In this document: positions 50,611-59,346 of the stretch, one piece after another
Layout: the number at the start of each line of letters is the position of its first letter
How positions within the stretch are numbered: position 1 is the stretch's first letter
DNA from: Mycobacterium sp. 852002-10029_SCH5224772
GTDB lineage: Bacteria; Actinomycetota; Actinomycetes; Mycobacteriales; Mycobacteriaceae
Assembly: GCF_001667315.1 (NCBI RefSeq)
Contig: NZ_LZHT01000084.1
Span: 183,483-247,482, forward strand
Length of the DNA stretch: 64,000 bases
Direction of reading: 5' to 3'
Notes under the pieces: model-generated
Database searches by the model: none
What the model saw: the letters and a program-made list of their open reading frames with translations, nothing else
Told to the model about the DNA's origin: nothing
Position numbers and translations under genes: made by a program

Positions 50611-51975
50611 CTAGTCGATAACCGCGGCTTCCTTGCGTTCGGTGATCGGCCGGGCGAGCTCTTGCTCGTCGCAGATGCGTTGGAGCTTTTCGAGCGTCTC
50701 GTCCAGCCCGGCTCCGACCTTGCGTCCGGGCGTGAAGCTGGCCGGCAGCTTGCGCATGCCCTGGATGACGCCGATGGTCTCGTAGTGGACGGTCCCCTCG
50801 GGATCGCACTTGTAGTCGGGCATCCGGTCGAGAACCGCGGTGAGCATGGATTTGAACACGGTGCGTGCCACATTCGACCCGATGCACCGGTGGATCCCCA
50901 GCCCAAAGCTGAAGTGCCGGTTACCTTTACGGTCGAGGATGATCTTGTCCGGGTCGTGGAACACCGCTGGGTCGCGGTTGGCCATCGCCCACGAAATCCA
51001 CAGCCGCTCGCCCTCCTTAAACTGGGTGCCGTCGAGTTCGGTGTCGTCGGCGAAGGTCCGGCCGTCGCCGGCCGCCGGGGTGAAGTAGCGCAGGAACTCT
51101 TCGGTCGCGGGGTCGAGCAGGGTTTTGCGTTCATCGCTGAGCAGTTGCCGTTGGTCGGGGTGCTCCGAAAGCCATTCCAGCGAGTGGGCTGTGAGGGCGG
51201 TCGTGGTGTCGAAGCCGCCGCCGATGACCAACCCCAGGTTGCCGAGGATTTCTAGCTCCGGTGCGGGCTCACCGTCGATGCGCATCTCGAGCAGGCCGTT
51301 CACGATTCCGGGCCGCGGGTTAGCGCGGATCTCGATCATGTTGTTGACCATGTCGAGTCCCATCTCCCGGTGCATCGCGGTGACCCGCTCGATGTCGGGG
51401 GAGTGCTCGGGCGTGTACACCGCGGCGTGCACCGGCTCGCTGTACATGCTCCACTTCTTCAGTGGGATGCCGAGCATGGCCAGCGTGAAGACAGCGGGCA
51501 CGATGTTGGCCAGGTCGTCGACGAAGTCGATGCTGCCGCCCTCGATCTTCTCGTCGAGGCAGGCGCGCGTCACGTCGTCGATGAATGGCTCCCAGCGCTT
51601 GATCGCGGCCGGGGACAAATAGGGGTTGAGCACGGTTCGGTAGGTGCGGTGCTCGGGGTCGTCCATTTCCAGGATGCCGCCGCGGACGGCGCTGACGCGG
51701 TTGGCCGTGGGGATCGAAATCCCTTTGTAGCCACGGCGTTCGCCGTGCAGGTCGTGGTCGTTGGAGACGACGGGACAGCGCGCCAGCTCGAAGACCTCGT
51801 GGCTGCCGGCCGCGACCCAGTGGCCGCCGTAGGTTTCCGTCCAGGCCATGGGGCACTTGGCGTGCATCTCTTCGGTGATCGTCTTGAACTTCGATCGGTA
51901 CTCCGAGGAATGCCGATCGAAGTGGTATCGGTTCTTCTTGCGGTCGCTGTCATTGACGACGTCGTCGACACTCAA
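50611..51975 (-). CDS. Cytochrome P450
   Basis: 454 residues, longer than the other P450s here because of N- and C-terminal extensions. The I-helix reads IGGGFDTTTALTAH with Asp-Thr as the acid-alcohol pair, the K-helix EEFLRYF, and the heme loop SFGLGIHRCIGSNVART has the axial Cys. The gene follows its probable ferredoxin (52021-52218) with 45 nt between. The C-terminal 20 residues are charged (ARPITERKEAAVID). Confidence 0.96.
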   Translation of the reverse strand: MSVDDVVNDSDRKKNRYHFDRHSSEYRSKFKTITEEMHAKCPMAWTETYGGHWVAAGSHEVFELARCPVVSNDHDLHGERRGYKGISIPTANRVSAVRGGILEMDDPEHRTYRTVLNPYLSPAAIKRWEPFIDDVTRACLDEKIEGGSIDFVDDLANIVPAVFTLAMLGIPLKKWSMYSEPVHAAVYTPEHSPDIERVTAMHREMGLDMVNNMIEIRANPRPGIVNGLLEMRIDGEPAPELEILGNLGLVIGGGFDTTTALTAHSLEWLSEHPDQRQLLSDERKTLLDPATEEFLRYFTPAAGDGRTFADDTELDGTQFKEGERLWISWAMANRDPAVFHDPDKIILDRKGNRHFSFGLGIHRCIGSNVARTVFKSMLTAVLDRMPDYKCDPEGTVHYETIGVIQGMRKLPASFTPGRKVGAGLDETLEKLQRICDEQELARPITERKEAAVID

Positions 51976-52020
51976 CGCTTTGTCTCCCTCAGTGTTTTGC
52001 TGCTAAGGACCGGTGCCGGC

Positions 52021-52218
52021 TCAGTCTTCGGTGATCATGATGGCCTGCTCCGGGCAGGACTGCGCGGCTTCGCGAACCTGGTCCTCCCGGTCGGCGGGCA
52101 CCACTTCATCGATCGCCGACGAGCTGCCGTCGATGTCGCTGAGCTGAAACGAATCCGGAGCGATCATCGCGCACAGGGTATGGCCCTGGCACCGTTCTGA
52201 ATCCACCCAAACCTTCAC
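52021..52218 (-). CDS. [3Fe-4S]-type ferredoxin
   Basis: 65 residues with the cluster motif C-x2-H-x2-C (RCQGHTLC) and CP in QSCPEQAIM; His fills the variable place. It precedes the P450 at 50611-51975 and is its probable partner. GAGGAGAC lies upstream of the ATG. The SDR gene lies 56 nt upstream on the same strand, making a likely SDR-ferredoxin-P450 transcript. Confidence 0.93.
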   Translation of the reverse strand: MKVWVDSERCQGHTLCAMIAPDSFQLSDIDGSSSAIDEVVPADREDQVREAAQSCPEQAIMITED

Positions 52219-52274
52219 GGCTGTCTCCTCTCACGTGGTGCTGGTTACCGGGCGCGCTGGCGAATCGCCACCGC

Positions 52275-52976
52275 TCAGGTGTTGCGGCCGCCGTTGACTC
52301 CCAGGATCTGACCGGTGATGTAGCCGGCTTCCTCGGACACCAGAAACGCGCATGCCGCGGCGATGTCCTCGGGCGTGCCGATGCGGCGCACCGGCGTCCG
52401 GGCGATGGTCTCGTCGATGTCGCCGAGGAACCCGTTCTTCTCGGCGGCGCGCAGCATCGGGGTGTCGATAAAGCCGGGCGGCACGGCGTTGACGGTGATG
52501 CCCTTGGGCCCGTACTCGAGTGCAAGTGACTTCGTGAGGCCGTTGACCGCCGACTTGGCCGCCACGTAATGACTCATGTAGGGCGCACCGGAATGCGTGC
52601 TCGACGAAGAGATATTGACGATGCGTCCCCACCCGGCCTCGACCATGTCGGGCAGCACCGCCTGGACGGTGTGGAAGACGCCGTTGAGGTTGACGTCGAT
52701 CACCCGCCGCCAGTCCTCGAAGGTGATGTTGTGGAACTTCTTGAAGCCGTCCAGGCCGGCGGCGTTGACCAGAACGGTCACCGGGCCGAGTTGGGCGCGG
52801 ATGGCCGACAGCGCGGCGTCCACTTGCGAGCGGTCTGTCACGTCGGCGGTGAAGGTGAAATCCGCGTCCGACGGTCGCAAGTCAATGGTGGCGACGTTCA
52901 GGCCGTCGGCGCTTAGGCGCTGCACGACGGCAAGGCCGATGCCGGATCCGCCACCGGTGACCACCGCAGTCTTCAT
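52275..52976 (-). CDS. SDR family NAD(P)-dependent oxidoreductase
   Basis: 233 residues, compact. Cofactor motif AVVTGGGSGIGLAVV, VNAAGL in place of NNAG, Ser in ISSSSTHSG, and YxxxK in MSHYVAAKSAV are present, and it ends ILGVNGGRNT. It resembles FabG-type ketoreductases. It is divergent from the aldehyde dehydrogenase across a 282-nt gap that holds two weak GAGAAT-type palindromes. Confidence 0.92.
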   Translation of the reverse strand: MKTAVVTGGGSGIGLAVVQRLSADGLNVATIDLRPSDADFTFTADVTDRSQVDAALSAIRAQLGPVTVLVNAAGLDGFKKFHNITFEDWRRVIDVNLNGVFHTVQAVLPDMVEAGWGRIVNISSSSTHSGAPYMSHYVAAKSAVNGLTKSLALEYGPKGITVNAVPPGFIDTPMLRAAEKNGFLGDIDETIARTPVRRIGTPEDIAAACAFLVSEEAGYITGQILGVNGGRNT

Positions 52977-53036
52977 CTTGAGGCCTCTACTCCGACGGGG
53001 GCCATTTCAGCCACAAAGAATCTCCCTTACGATTAT

Positions 53037-53051
53037 GAGAACCTTACTCTC
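53037..53051. promoter_or_regulatory. Weak GAGAAT-type palindrome upstream of SDR
   Basis: GAGAAC CTT ACTCTC keeps 10 of 12 arm positions of the perfect sites. It lies 61 nt upstream of the SDR start at 52976, within the divergent region 52977-53258. Confidence 0.35.
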
Positions 53052-53213
53052 CGCGCGGAGTGGCGTGCAACACGCGCGCGAAACCGTGTTCGGCCTGCGT
53101 CGAGAGGGCCTGCGCGGCGCGACATGGCCGTTTGCGCCCCTGGTCAGCACCTCGATCTCATTCCTGAGACTTTCTTGAATTATCGAAACTCGAATGTAAG
53201 ATTCGCCGGGGAA

Positions 53214-53228
53214 GAGAATGAAATTATC
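53214..53228. promoter_or_regulatory. Near-perfect GAGAAT-type palindrome upstream of aldehyde dehydrogenase
   Basis: GAGAAT GAA ATTATC differs from the perfect sites by one base in the right half. It lies 30 nt upstream of the aldehyde dehydrogenase start at 53259, the same distance as site 4 has from its gene. Confidence 0.5.
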
Positions 53229-53258
53229 GTGATCGCCACCACACTAGGGGGTACCGGC

Positions 53259-54794
53259 ATGCCTGCCCAGGACACGGCAGAACCCGCCACTGGGTCCACA
53301 GCGACCATCGCGGATGCCGCGCCCGAGCCACATGTCGACCGCCGCCTGCTGATCGACGGCCGGCTGGTCACCGCCGGCAAGACATTCCCCTCGGTCAACC
53401 CCGCGACGGGTGCGGTCATCGGGCATGCTCCGGACGCCGGCGCCGAAGAGGCCGCAGCGGCGATCGCGGCCGCGCGGCGTGCGTTCGACACCACCAGCTG
53501 GCCCACCGATGTCGAGTTGCGCATCCGCTGCCTCGACCAGTTGCACCGGGCACTCGTCGACCACGCCGACGAGTTGCGTCAGCTCACCATCGCCGAAGTC
53601 GGCGCCACCCGCGCGCTGACCCAGGGGGCTCAGCTCGACGAGCCGATCGGCATCGTGCGCTTCTACGCCGACCTGCTGCGCACCTATCAGTTCTCCGAAG
53701 ACCTCGGCGAAAGAGAATCGCGGGGGATGCTGCACCACCGCTGGGTGGAAAAGGAAGCCGCCGGGGTGGTGGGCGCCATCATCGCCTACAACTATCCCAA
53801 CCAGCTTGCGCTGGCCAAGCTGGCGCCCGCGCTGGCCGCGGGCTGCACGGTGGTACTCAAGGGCGCCCCGGACACGCCGCTGGTCACCCTGGCGCTCGGC
53901 GAGCTGATCGCCAACCACACCGACATTCCCGCCGGCGTGGTCAACGTGCTCAGCTCGTCGGATCCCGCGTCGGGAGTCGCCCTGACCACCAGCCCGGACG
54001 TCGACGCCATCACCTTCACCGGATCGACGGAGGTCGGGCGCAAGATCATGGCCGCCTCCAGCGACACCATCAAGCGCGTCTTCCTGGAGTTGGGCGGCAA
54101 ATCGGCGGCGATCATGCTCGACGACGCCGACTTCGCCACCGCGGCGCTGTTCGCGGCCTTCAGCATGGTCACCCACGCGGGTCAGGGGTGTGCGCTCACG
54201 TCCCGGCTCCTGGTGCCCAGATCGCACCACGACGAAATCGTCGACCTGATCGCGCAGAACTTCGCCAAGGTGAGTCACGGCGACCCGGCCGACCCCAAGA
54301 CATACATGGGGCCGCTGATCAACGAACGGCAGCGGGACAAGGTCGACGGCATGGTCCAGCGCGCCGTGGCCGCCGGGGCCACCCTGGTCACCGGTGGCAA
54401 GCGGCTCGATCCGGGCTATTTCTATGCGCCGACGCTGCTCACCAATGTCGATCCCGACAGCGAGATCGCGCAGGACGAGATCTTCGGGCCGGTGCTCGTG
54501 GTGATCGCGTTCGACGACGACGACGATGCGGTGCGCATCGCCAACAATTCGATCTACGGACTGGCAGGTGCGGTGTTCAGTCGCGACCAGGAGCGGGCGC
54601 TGGCAGTGGCGCGCCGGATCCGCGCCGGATCGTTTTCGATCAACGGCGGCAACTACTTCGGCGCCGACAGCCCGTTCGGGGGCTTCAAGCAGTCGGGTGT
54701 GGGCCGCGAGATGGGGGTGGCCGGGTTGGAAGAGTTCCTGGAGCGCAAGACGTTTGCCGTGCCTGCGGTGTCCGCGAACGGGGCCGGCGCGTGA
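53259..54794 (+). CDS. Aldehyde dehydrogenase
   Basis: 511 residues from ATG 53259, with AGGGGG upstream; the frame is open 45 codons further but into the promoter region. The catalytic Glu is in FLELGGKSAAIM and the nucleophilic Cys in HAGQGCALTSRL; NAD-fold motifs ITFTGSTEVGRKI and GPVLVVIAFDDDDD also fit. The first 35 residues are Ala/Pro/Thr-rich. It oxidises an aldehyde to an acid, which the overlapping CoA transferase gene could then activate. Confidence 0.95.
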   Translation: MPAQDTAEPATGSTATIADAAPEPHVDRRLLIDGRLVTAGKTFPSVNPATGAVIGHAPDAGAEEAAAAIAAARRAFDTTSWPTDVELRIRCLDQLHRALVDHADELRQLTIAEVGATRALTQGAQLDEPIGIVRFYADLLRTYQFSEDLGERESRGMLHHRWVEKEAAGVVGAIIAYNYPNQLALAKLAPALAAGCTVVLKGAPDTPLVTLALGELIANHTDIPAGVVNVLSSSDPASGVALTTSPDVDAITFTGSTEVGRKIMAASSDTIKRVFLELGGKSAAIMLDDADFATAALFAAFSMVTHAGQGCALTSRLLVPRSHHDEIVDLIAQNFAKVSHGDPADPKTYMGPLINERQRDKVDGMVQRAVAAGATLVTGGKRLDPGYFYAPTLLTNVDPDSEIAQDEIFGPVLVVIAFDDDDDAVRIANNSIYGLAGAVFSRDQERALAVARRIRAGSFSINGGNYFGADSPFGGFKQSGVGREMGVAGLEEFLERKTFAVPAVSANGAGA

Positions 54795-55996
54795 GGCCGC
54801 TCGAGGGCATCCGGGTCCTGGAGGTCGCCATGTATGGGTTCGTCCCGTCGGCGGGTGCGGTGCTCGCCGAATGGGGCGCCGACGTGGTCAAGGTCGAGCA
54901 CGCGGTGACCGGCGACCCGCAGCGCGGGCTCCGGCAGACCGGGATGTTGCGTGTCGAAGGCGACCCCAACCCGAACATCGAGCATGCCAACCGCGGCAAG
55001 CGCAGCATCGGGTTGGACATGTCGGTTCCCGAGGGCAAGGAAGTGCTCTACGAGCTGGCTCGCCGCGCCGATGTGTTCCTGACCAGCTTCCTTCCCGCTC
55101 ATCGGAAGAAGTTCGGCATCGACGTCGAGGACATCCGTACGGTCAATCCGAACATCGTCTATGCCCGCGGCAGCGCGCTCGGCCCGCGCGGCACCGAGTC
55201 GGAAAAGGGCGGCTACGACATGACCGCGTTCTGGTGCCGGGCCGGTACCGCGGCGACCATCACTCCCGCCGGGATGCCGGGAATGATCGCTCCGCCCGGC
55301 CCCGCCTATGGCGACACCATCTCTGGGACCAACCTCGCCGGCGGCATCGCGGCGGCGCTGCTCAAACGTGAGCGCACCGGCGAACCGTCGGTCGTCGATG
55401 TGTCGCTGCTGGGCAGCGGCCTGTGGTCGATGGGGCACACCGTCGCGCTGACAAAGCATCTGGGCCAACGGCTCGAAGCGCCCCCGCCGGGCGTGCACGG
55501 CGCTCCCAACAATCCATTGGTGGGGCTGTACACCACGTCCGACGGCCGCTACATCTCCTTCGTGATGATGCAGCCCACCAAGTTCTGGGCCGACGTATGC
55601 CGGCACGTCGACCTGCCGGAGTTGGCCGACGACCCGCGCTTCGACACGGTGGAGAACATCGCCGCCAACACGGCGGATGCGGTGGAGCTTCTGACCAAGG
55701 CCATCGCCACCCGCACCCTTGCCGAGTGGAGCGAACGCTTCGCCACGCTGTCCGGGCCGTGGGCGCCGGTGCAGGACACCCTGCAAGCCGTCGACGACGC
55801 GCAGATCCGCTCGAACGAGTACATGGTGCAAGCGGGTGAGCTCGAGTTGGTCGCCAACCCGGTACAGTTCGACGTCGCAGCGCCACAGTCCGGGCCAGCC
55901 CCCGGATTCGCGGAGCAGACCGACGAGATCCTGCTGGAGCTCGGCCTCGACTGGGACCGCATCATCGAACTCAAGACGGCCGGCGCCGTCACTTGA
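54791..55996 (+). CDS. CaiB/BaiF family CoA transferase
   Basis: 401 residues from GTG 54791, which overlaps the aldehyde dehydrogenase stop (GTGA). It begins PLEGIRVLEVAMYGFVPSAG and has the catalytic Asp in PAYGDTISGTNL, then TGEPSVVDVSLLGSGLW. It is a single-domain, full-length member, unlike the double-domain protein at 5544. Together with the dehydrogenase it would turn an aldehyde into an acyl-CoA. Confidence 0.93.
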   Translation: MRPLEGIRVLEVAMYGFVPSAGAVLAEWGADVVKVEHAVTGDPQRGLRQTGMLRVEGDPNPNIEHANRGKRSIGLDMSVPEGKEVLYELARRADVFLTSFLPAHRKKFGIDVEDIRTVNPNIVYARGSALGPRGTESEKGGYDMTAFWCRAGTAATITPAGMPGMIAPPGPAYGDTISGTNLAGGIAAALLKRERTGEPSVVDVSLLGSGLWSMGHTVALTKHLGQRLEAPPPGVHGAPNNPLVGLYTTSDGRYISFVMMQPTKFWADVCRHVDLPELADDPRFDTVENIAANTADAVELLTKAIATRTLAEWSERFATLSGPWAPVQDTLQAVDDAQIRSNEYMVQAGELELVANPVQFDVAAPQSGPAPGFAEQTDEILLELGLDWDRIIELKTAGAVT

Positions 55997-56390
55997 GTAC
56001 TACCGGGACTGGAGCTTGCGCTGACATGTTCGAGCCGATCGTCGCTTCCGTTGGGCCGCACGTGCGTTGCGGCACTGAGCCAACCGCGAGATGTCCGATA
56101 ACGCTTATTTACTTTTCGCTCCGCCCGGACGCAGCATGAGTCATAATCGCCGGACGCTTCAAGACGTGGAGCACCTCGTTTTGCAGCGCCAACTCACGCA
56201 ACAGAACGGAGGACTGGCGTGAGCGAGGCCGCCGCTGTCACATCGAAGGTCGATGCCGGAAATTGGCTGCCCTCTGAGCATTTCGCCGTCGTCAGCGCGC
56301 CTTTACACCTGTCAATTCTGTCGAATTTACCGCAGCCGTTGCGCCAGAACAAGACTGCCGGTCTCGTAGCGTGGGAAGGGGCTGACGTCC
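55997..56390 (+). promoter_or_regulatory. Upstream region of the yrbE/mce operon
   Basis: This 394-nt stretch separates the CoA transferase from yrbEA and should hold the mce promoter. A CATAAT hexamer at 56142-56147 could be a -10 element; no matching TTGACA-like -35 is visible. An AT-richer patch covers 56098-56118. A short open frame with a good ribosome site starts at 56219. No GAGAAT-type palindrome is present, so the importer may be controlled differently. Confidence 0.35.
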
Positions 56391-56401
56391 ATGGCAACTA
56401 A
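56219..56401 (+). CDS. Possible small leader ORF before yrbEA
   Basis: 60 codons from GTG 56219, preceded by GGAGG at good spacing, ending inside the first codons of yrbEA in another frame. The peptide (SEAAAVTSKVDAGNWLPSEH at the start) has no recognised family, signal or membrane segment. It may be a leader that couples translation to yrbEA, or chance. Only the ribosome site and the overlap support it. Confidence 0.3.
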   Translation: MSEAAAVTSKVDAGNWLPSEHFAVVSAPLHLSILSNLPQPLRQNKTAGLVAWEGADVHGN

Positions 56402-57209
56402 GGCCGCAGACCACTGGTCAGCGGGATTGCCGCGGCTGAAACTGAAATGGGACATCTCGGGGCCTATGCAGGCCGTCGGAGCTTTGTTCGCAATGTCGGC
56501 CGACGCCGTCAAGTTCCTGTTCCGTCGGCCGTTCCAGTGGCGCGAGTTCTTGGAGCAGTCCTGGTTTGTCGCGCGGGTGTCGCTGGCTCCAACCTTGTTG
56601 GTAGCGATCCCGTTTACCGTCCTCGTCAGCTTCACGCTCAACATCCTTTTGCGCGAACTGGGCGCGGCGGATCTATCCGGTGCGGGTGCCGCGTTCGGTG
56701 CAGTCACCCAGCTCGGTCCGCTGGTCACGGTTTTGATCGTGGCGGGCGCGGGTGCAACGGCAATGTGTGCCGACCTGGGAGCCCGAACGATTCGCGAAGA
56801 AATCGACGCGATGGAGGTGCTGGGTATCAACCCGGTGCAACGATTGGTCACACCGCGCATGCTGGCCTCCGGATTGGTGGCCTTCTTGCTCAACAGCCTC
56901 GTTGTCATCATCGGCGTCCTTGGCGGCTACGTATTTTCGGTATTTGTGCAAGACGTCAATCCCGGTGCGTTCGCCGCGGGTATCACCTTGCTGACCGGCG
57001 TGCCCGAGGTGATCATTTCGTGCGTCAAGGCTGCCCTTTTCGGCCTCATCGCCGGTTTGGTCGCCTGCTATCGAGGCCTGTCGATCACCGGTGGCGGCGC
57101 CAAGGCCGTGGGCAACGCGGTGAACGAAACCGTGGTTTATGCCTTCATGTCCCTGTTCGTCGTCAACGTGGTCGTCACCGCGGTCGGCATCAAGATGACG
57201 GCGAAGTAG
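56391..57209 (+). CDS. yrbEA: YrbE/MlaE-type ABC permease, first subunit
   Basis: 272 residues. A multi-pass membrane protein of the MlaE family with the cytoplasmic coupling segment DLGARTIREEIDAMEVLGIN, the hallmark of YrbE/MlaE permeases. Hydrophobic helices flank it (LVTVLIVAGAGATAM, VAFLLNSLVVIIGVLGGYVF). With YrbEB it forms the inner-membrane channel of an Mce lipid importer energised by an MceG-type ATPase, which is not in this window. YrbEB follows 9 nt later. Confidence 0.96.
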   Translation: MATKAADHWSAGLPRLKLKWDISGPMQAVGALFAMSADAVKFLFRRPFQWREFLEQSWFVARVSLAPTLLVAIPFTVLVSFTLNILLRELGAADLSGAGAAFGAVTQLGPLVTVLIVAGAGATAMCADLGARTIREEIDAMEVLGINPVQRLVTPRMLASGLVAFLLNSLVVIIGVLGGYVFSVFVQDVNPGAFAAGITLLTGVPEVIISCVKAALFGLIAGLVACYRGLSITGGGAKAVGNAVNETVVYAFMSLFVVNVVVTAVGIKMTAK

Positions 57210-57218
57210 GGACTGCCG

Positions 57219-58064
57219 ATGGCGCTGAGGGCCGCATATCCGCGATTGACCCGCCAACTCGAGAGGCCGGTCGCCTTGTTCGGGCGCATCGGCGACCATG
57301 CCCTGTTTTACGGTAAAGCGCTCGCCGGGATACCTTTCGCAGCTACCCGTTACACGCGCGAGGTCGTTCGCCTGATTGCCGAGATCAGCATGGGCGCGGG
57401 CACTTTGGCGATGATCGGCGGAACAGTCGTGATCGTCGGATTCCTGACGCTGGCGGCGGGCGGCACCTTGGCCATTCAGGGTTATACCTCGCTGGGCAAT
57501 ATCGGCATCGAGGCGCTGACGGGCTTTTTGGCCGCGTTCATCAATGTACGTATCGCGGCGCCGGTGGTCGCCGGGATCGGTCTGGCGGCCACCTTCGGCG
57601 CCGGGGTGACTGCCCAGCTGGGTGCCATGCGGATCAACGAGGAAGTCGATGCGTTGGAGAGCATGGCGATTCGGCCGGTCGCCTATTTGGTGAGCACCAG
57701 GATCCTGGCGGGAATGATGGCTATCACGCCGTTGTACAGCATCGCCGTGATCCTGTCGTTCGTGGCCAGCCAGTTCACCACGACGTTCCTGCTCGGCCAG
57801 TCACAGGGCCTGTACCAGCACTATTTCAACACGTTCCTGAACCCGATCGACTTGTTGTGGTCGTTCCTGCAGGCCATCCTGATGGCGCTCACCATCCTGC
57901 TGATCCATACCTACTATGGCTATTTCGCTTCGGGTGGGCCGGCGGGTGTCGGCAATGCGACCGGCAACGCGGTGCGTACCTCGCTCATCGTCGTGGTGTC
58001 CGTGACGCTGTTGGTCTCGCTCTCTATTTACGGTACGAACGGCAACTTCAACCTGTCGGGTTAG
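57219..58064 (+). CDS. yrbEB: YrbE/MlaE-type ABC permease, second subunit
   Basis: 281 residues, same family as the preceding gene. The coupling segment reads QLGAMRINEEVDALESMAIR, and there are several membrane helices (LAMIGGTVVIVGFLTLAAGG, MMAITPLYSIAVILSFVAS). It pairs with YrbEA in the importer. It is followed after 19 nt by mceA, with AGAGGAGG as ribosome site for that gene. Confidence 0.96.
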   Translation: MALRAAYPRLTRQLERPVALFGRIGDHALFYGKALAGIPFAATRYTREVVRLIAEISMGAGTLAMIGGTVVIVGFLTLAAGGTLAIQGYTSLGNIGIEALTGFLAAFINVRIAAPVVAGIGLAATFGAGVTAQLGAMRINEEVDALESMAIRPVAYLVSTRILAGMMAITPLYSIAVILSFVASQFTTTFLLGQSQGLYQHYFNTFLNPIDLLWSFLQAILMALTILLIHTYYGYFASGGPAGVGNATGNAVRTSLIVVVSVTLLVSLSIYGTNGNFNLSG

Positions 58065-58083
58065 CAGAGGAGGTGAAACAGCA

Positions 58084-59346
58084 ATGACGCAGAATGTTCC
58101 AGCGGGTCGCGGCGCGGTCGCCGGCCGACCGCCGCGCACCGGCCATGCGCGGCCACCGGCCGAACGGAATTACCTGCCGCCCTTGCTCGGACTGGCCACC
58201 GTCCTCATCATCGGCTTGATTTTCGCCGTGGCGGTGGGTCTGTTCCAGGGCTCCTTCACCGAGACGGTGCCGGTGACCGTGATCTCCAAGAGAGCCGGTC
58301 TGGTCATGAACCCGGACGCCAAGGTCAAGATGCGCGGTGTGCAGGTGGGCAAGGTCGCCTCGATCGAACCCCTGCCCAATGGGGAAGCAGCCATTCACTT
58401 GGCGATGGACCCGTCGCAGTTGCACTTCATCCCCCGCAACGTGCTTGTCGACATCGCGTCATCGACGGTGTTCGGTGCGAAGTCGGTCCTGCTGGTAGAA
58501 CCTGACCAGCCCTCGGCGCAACGGCTACACAGCGGCCAGACGCTGCAGGGCCAGCACGTCATGGTCGAAATCAACACGGTATTCCAACAACTGGTGTCGG
58601 TCCTGAGCCATATCGATCCACCGAAGCTCAACGAGTCGCTGGGTGCGCTGGCACAGGCGTTCAGTGGGCGGGGTCCACAGCTTGGCCAATCGCTGAGTGA
58701 CCTGGACTCCTTTCTCGCCAGGCTGGAGCCGAGCCTGCCCGCATTCTCCCATGACCTCGCGGTGTTGCCGGTGGTGGCCAACGCCTATGCCGACGCAGCA
58801 CCGGACCTGCTGAAGACCGCGGCCAACGCGACCCGGATCAGCAAGACGCTTGTCGACGAACAGCACAACCTGGATGCGTTGCTCATCAGCGCGATCGGCT
58901 TGGCCGACATCGGCAACGACGTCTTGTCGACGAACCGTCAACCGCTGACGGATGTGGTGCATCTGCTGGCACCGACCACCGATCTGACCAATGAGTACGC
59001 CCCGGCGCTCAACTGTGGTTTGGCCGGGCTCGCACAGATAACGCACGGGGCGCCGTTGTCGGAACCGAGCATCAACATCTCGGCGAGCCTCACGTGGGGC
59101 GCCGAACGCTACCGGTATCCGACGAACCTGCCCAAGGTCGCGGCAACGGGCGGACCGCAGTGCGTGGGTCTGCCGAAGCTGCCGTTCAATACGAGCCCGC
59201 CGCAATTGATCGCCGATACCGGCGCCAACCCGGTGAACTACGGAAACCCCCAGCTGTTGCTCAACTTCGACGGGCTAAAGCAGCTGTTGTACGGGCCGAT
59301 CGCCGGCCCGCCACGCAACCCCGCTCAGATCGGACAACCCGGATGA
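58084..59346 (+). CDS. mceA: Mce family protein, first (MceA position)
   Basis: 420 residues. A basic N-terminus and one membrane helix (LLGLATVLIIGLIFAVAVGL) lead into the MCE domain with TVISKRAGLVMNPDAKVKMR and GVQVGKVASI. A long helical region follows, then a Pro/Asn-rich end (GPIAGPPRNPAQIGQPG). Mce proteins form a hexameric needle-like periplasmic tunnel for lipids. Its stop overlaps the next ATG (ATGA). Confidence 0.95.
   Translation: MTQNVPAGRGAVAGRPPRTGHARPPAERNYLPPLLGLATVLIIGLIFAVAVGLFQGSFTETVPVTVISKRAGLVMNPDAKVKMRGVQVGKVASIEPLPNGEAAIHLAMDPSQLHFIPRNVLVDIASSTVFGAKSVLLVEPDQPSAQRLHSGQTLQGQHVMVEINTVFQQLVSVLSHIDPPKLNESLGALAQAFSGRGPQLGQSLSDLDSFLARLEPSLPAFSHDLAVLPVVANAYADAAPDLLKTAANATRISKTLVDEQHNLDALLISAIGLADIGNDVLSTNRQPLTDVVHLLAPTTDLTNEYAPALNCGLAGLAQITHGAPLSEPSINISASLTWGAERYRYPTNLPKVAATGGPQCVGLPKLPFNTSPPQLIADTGANPVNYGNPQLLLNFDGLKQLLYGPIAGPPRNPAQIGQPG

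Noticed and set aside
53124..53258. N-terminal extension of the aldehyde dehydrogenase
   Set aside because: It would cover the promoter and near-palindrome; ATG 53259 has a good ribosome site and a suitable length.
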